Source: an uncultured Actinomycetes bacterium
GTDB taxonomy: Bacteria > Actinomycetota > Actinomycetes > Nanopelagicales > Nanopelagicaceae
DNA length: 7,844 bases
NCBI GenBank assembly: GCA_903916775.1
Contig: CAIWXY010000100.1
Coordinates: 1-7,844 of the forward strand
Direction: 5' to 3'
Shown here: positions 6,199-7,844 of the stretch, piece by piece
How positions within the stretch are numbered: the stretch's first letter is position 1
Layout: each line of letters begins with the position of its first letter
Translations under genes and position numbers: made by a program
The notes under the pieces: generated by a model
The model's input: only the letters and a program-made list of their open reading frames with translations
What the model was told of the DNA's origin: nothing
The model's database searches: none

Positions 6199-7179
6199 TC
6201 ACTCCGCCAAGAGCTCGGGGCTAAGGCCGGCCTCTGTATCGGGAATTCCTAGCTCATGAGCACGCTTATCAGCCATCGCCAAGAGTCGTCGGATACGTCC
6301 TGCAATTGCATCCTTGGTCATAGGTGGCACGGCGAGTGAACCAAGTTCTTCTAGGCTCGCCTGGCCGTGATTAATGCGTAGCTCCCCCGCTTCTTTGAGG
6401 TGATCGGGAATTTCTTCACCAAGAATCTCTAGCGCTCGGGCTACACGAGCCGATGCTGCAACTGCAGCGCGTGCAGAGCGACGTAAATTGGCATCATCAA
6501 AGTTTGCTAGGCGATTGGCGGTCGCACGAACTTCACGACGCATTCTTCGTTCTTCCCACGCAAGTACGCTTTCATGCGCGCCCAAACGTGTCAGTAGTGC
6601 GCCAATTGCATCGCCATCACGAATGACTACGCGATCGACAGATCTGACTTCGCGCGCCTTTGCAGTAATGCCAAGACGGCGTGCAGCTCCAACGAGTGCA
6701 AGCGCAGCCTCGGGGCCAGGGCAGGTAATTTCTAGTGCAGAGGAACGACCGGGTTCTGTTAATGAGCCATGTGCAAGAAATGCACCACGCCATGCTGCTT
6801 CTGCGTCGCATATTCCAGATGAGACAACTTGTGGTGGCAAGCCTCGAATTGGGCGACCTTGCGCATCGATCAAACCAGCCTGACGTGCAAGCGCATCCCC
6901 ATCTGATGTCACGCGGACGACGTATCGACTACCTTTTCGTAGCCCACTTGGTGAGAGAACAGATAGTTCACTGTCATGACCATAGATGTCAGCAATGTCT
7001 TTGCGTAGACGCCTAGCAGATTGGGCAGTATCTAACTCAACCTCGATGGCGATCTTGCCTGCGGCAATATGCAAGCCGCCCGCGAATCGCAAGAGTGCGG
7101 AGACTTCGGCCTTTCGGCAGCAAGGTTTTGAGACGCTCAGTCTGCTGAGCTCATCCTTCACCGATGCTGTCATTGCCAT
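6199..7179 (-). CDS. whiA: DNA-binding regulator WhiA
   Basis: WhiA is a transcription regulator found in nearly all Gram-positive bacteria; in Streptomyces it drives the division and sporulation programme together with WhiB. The 326-residue protein is full length. It has an N-terminal domain derived from a LAGLIDADG homing endonuclease but without nuclease activity in the known family (about 1-220, with WRGAFLAHGSLTEPGRSS at 130-147). A C-terminal helix-turn-helix DNA-binding domain follows (about 230-315, with FDDANLRRSARAA at 227-239 and MTKDAIAGRIRRLL at 287-300). The sequence reads as a close relative of the Streptomyces protein. The ATG at 7177-7179 lies four bases after the yvcK stop; a second in-frame ATG (7171-7173) is possible. 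Neither has a strong ribosome-binding site, which suggests coupling to yvcK. The host need not sporulate; the likely role is regulation of cell division or growth. Confidence 0.95.
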   Translation of the reverse strand: MAMTASVKDELSRLSVSKPCCRKAEVSALLRFAGGLHIAAGKIAIEVELDTAQSARRLRKDIADIYGHDSELSVLSPSGLRKGSRYVVRVTSDGDALARQAGLIDAQGRPIRGLPPQVVSSGICDAEAAWRGAFLAHGSLTEPGRSSALEITCPGPEAALALVGAARRLGITAKAREVRSVDRVVIRDGDAIGALLTRLGAHESVLAWEERRMRREVRATANRLANFDDANLRRSARAAVAASARVARALEILGEEIPDHLKEAGELRINHGQASLEELGSLAVPPMTKDAIAGRIRRLLAMADKRAHELGIPDTEAGLSPELLAE

Positions 7180-7183
7180 GGCG

Positions 7184-7844
7184 CTATCTAAGCAGGCTTA
7201 GCTCCATAATGTGTGCGAAAACGGAACGTAATTTTTCGACACTGTGGTGATAACTCCCTGGGGCTTCAGCAACATCGGCGATAATTAACTGCCCACCCAA
7301 ACCCTCAACCATAACTTGAAGTTGGGAGCTGACGTTTCTGGCGCTTCGATCTGCGATTGCATAATCGATTTTCAAATCTGGCATATGCCGCAAAACGAAT
7401 TGCAGGTGTTCTTCGAGAGTAGAGCCCGCAAATTCATCGGCCGCCTCAGGTTCTGGCAGATTAAAAATCATTATTTTTTTGGCCGGGCTGGCGCTCATTG
7501 CTTCGGCCTGCTCCTTCAAAAGCACATGTGGCATCACCGATGAGAACCAAGAGCCTGGACCAAAGGTGATCCATTGAGCTTCTGAAATCGCATCGAGAGC
7601 TTCTCGCGTTGCCGAAGGATTCTCGGGTATCAGCCGAAGCGATTCAACTCGCCCTTTCGCAGTTGCGACTTCAACCTGTCCTCGCACAATCGTCCGACCA
7701 TACGCCGTGTTAAAAGTGCCTTCGATATCGAGTGGTTGCAGGGACATCGGTAGTACGCGACCAACTATACGCAGCAACTTTCCAACTTGGGCGACACCAG
7801 CAACGGGATCGCCATCTTTATCCCAGAGCGCCATGAGCAAGAGA
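7184..7844 (-). CDS. yvcK: YvcK/CofD-like protein, C-terminal portion (5' end outside window)
   Basis: YvcK-family proteins bind UDP-sugars and are needed for growth on gluconeogenic carbon sources and for normal cell shape in Bacillus; the mycobacterial homologue (CuvA) has a similar role in cell-envelope metabolism. About 220 residues are visible of a family length of about 310-340. The N-terminal glycine-rich nucleotide-binding motif is therefore off the edge. The frame is open to 7844, where the reading is LLLMALWDKDGD. Visible family features are VGRVLPMSLQPLDIEG, a VRGQVEVATAKGRV strand pair, and the ligand-binding loop FGPGSWFSSVMPHVL (encoded at about 7514-7561). A TTG at 7838-7840 is not a true start because it lies inside the conserved core. 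The stop (7184-7186) is four bases before whiA. The yvcK-whiA pairing, normally preceded by rapZ, is conserved across Gram-positive bacteria. Confidence 0.92.
   Translation of the reverse strand, partial: LLLMALWDKDGDPVAGVAQVGKLLRIVGRVLPMSLQPLDIEGTFNTAYGRTIVRGQVEVATAKGRVESLRLIPENPSATREALDAISEAQWITFGPGSWFSSVMPHVLLKEQAEAMSASPAKKIMIFNLPEPEAADEFAGSTLEEHLQFVLRHMPDLKIDYAIADRSARNVSSQLQVMVEGLGGQLIIADVAEAPGSYHHSVEKLRSVFAHIMELSLLR

Noticed and set aside
7838..7840. TTG as the start of a short YvcK
   Set aside because: It sits in the middle of the conserved domain, and the frame continues past the window edge.
1..7844. Mobile element, CRISPR, defence or novel multi-gene system
   Set aside because: Every gene is a recognisable core gene in an order common to actinobacteria, and no transposase, integrase, repeat array, tRNA or unexplained gene cluster is visible.

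Overview
The window is a housekeeping stretch of an actinobacterial chromosome. The markers are RbpA (an RNA polymerase-binding protein restricted to Actinobacteria), the linked block yvcK-whiA-gap-pgk-tpiA-secG that is typical of that phylum, and actinobacterial-type Pgk and Gap sequences. Base composition is roughly balanced instead of GC-rich, the spacers are very short and several genes overlap. Together these suggest a streamlined, lower-GC lineage such as the freshwater acI group (Nanopelagicales). That placement is an inference from style and gene order, not a match to a named genome.

Layout. Bases 1-2303 read rightward: the 3' two thirds of tal (transaldolase; its start lies left of the window), followed without a gap by a complete pgi (glucose-6-phosphate isomerase). 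Everything to the right reads leftward. In order of transcription from the right edge these are yvcK (its 5' end lies beyond the window), whiA, gap, pgk, tpiA, secG and rbpA. The two blocks converge at about 2300, where the stop codons of pgi and rbpA overlap inside a shared TTAA. Only three spacers exceed 80 bases: whiA-gap (6115-6198, two small tandem stem-loops and a probable gap leader), tpiA-secG (2966-3123, a candidate secG promoter and a short direct repeat) and secG-rbpA (2642-2737, a very AT-rich rbpA upstream region). No gene-free stretch exceeds 300 bases.

How the genes work together. Pgi, TpiA, Gap and Pgk cover the fructose-6-phosphate entry point and the triose-phosphate part of glycolysis and gluconeogenesis. 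Tal joins that route to the non-oxidative pentose phosphate pathway through fructose-6-phosphate and glyceraldehyde-3-phosphate. YvcK is a CofD-like protein tied to central carbon and cell-envelope metabolism. WhiA is a DNA-binding regulator. gap-pgk-tpiA is packed with overlapping stop and start codons (TAATG, then an 8-base overlap), so translational coupling is likely. SecG (protein export) and RbpA (transcription initiation) are unrelated in function but conserved as neighbours.

I found no mobile element, CRISPR array, RNA gene, phage gene or defence gene, and no evidence for an undescribed multi-gene system. The points most worth a second look are the in-frame tal-TAA-ATG-pgi junction, the overlapping convergent stops, the tandem hairpins before gap, and the absence of zwf, opcA and pgl from the place where many actinobacteria carry them.
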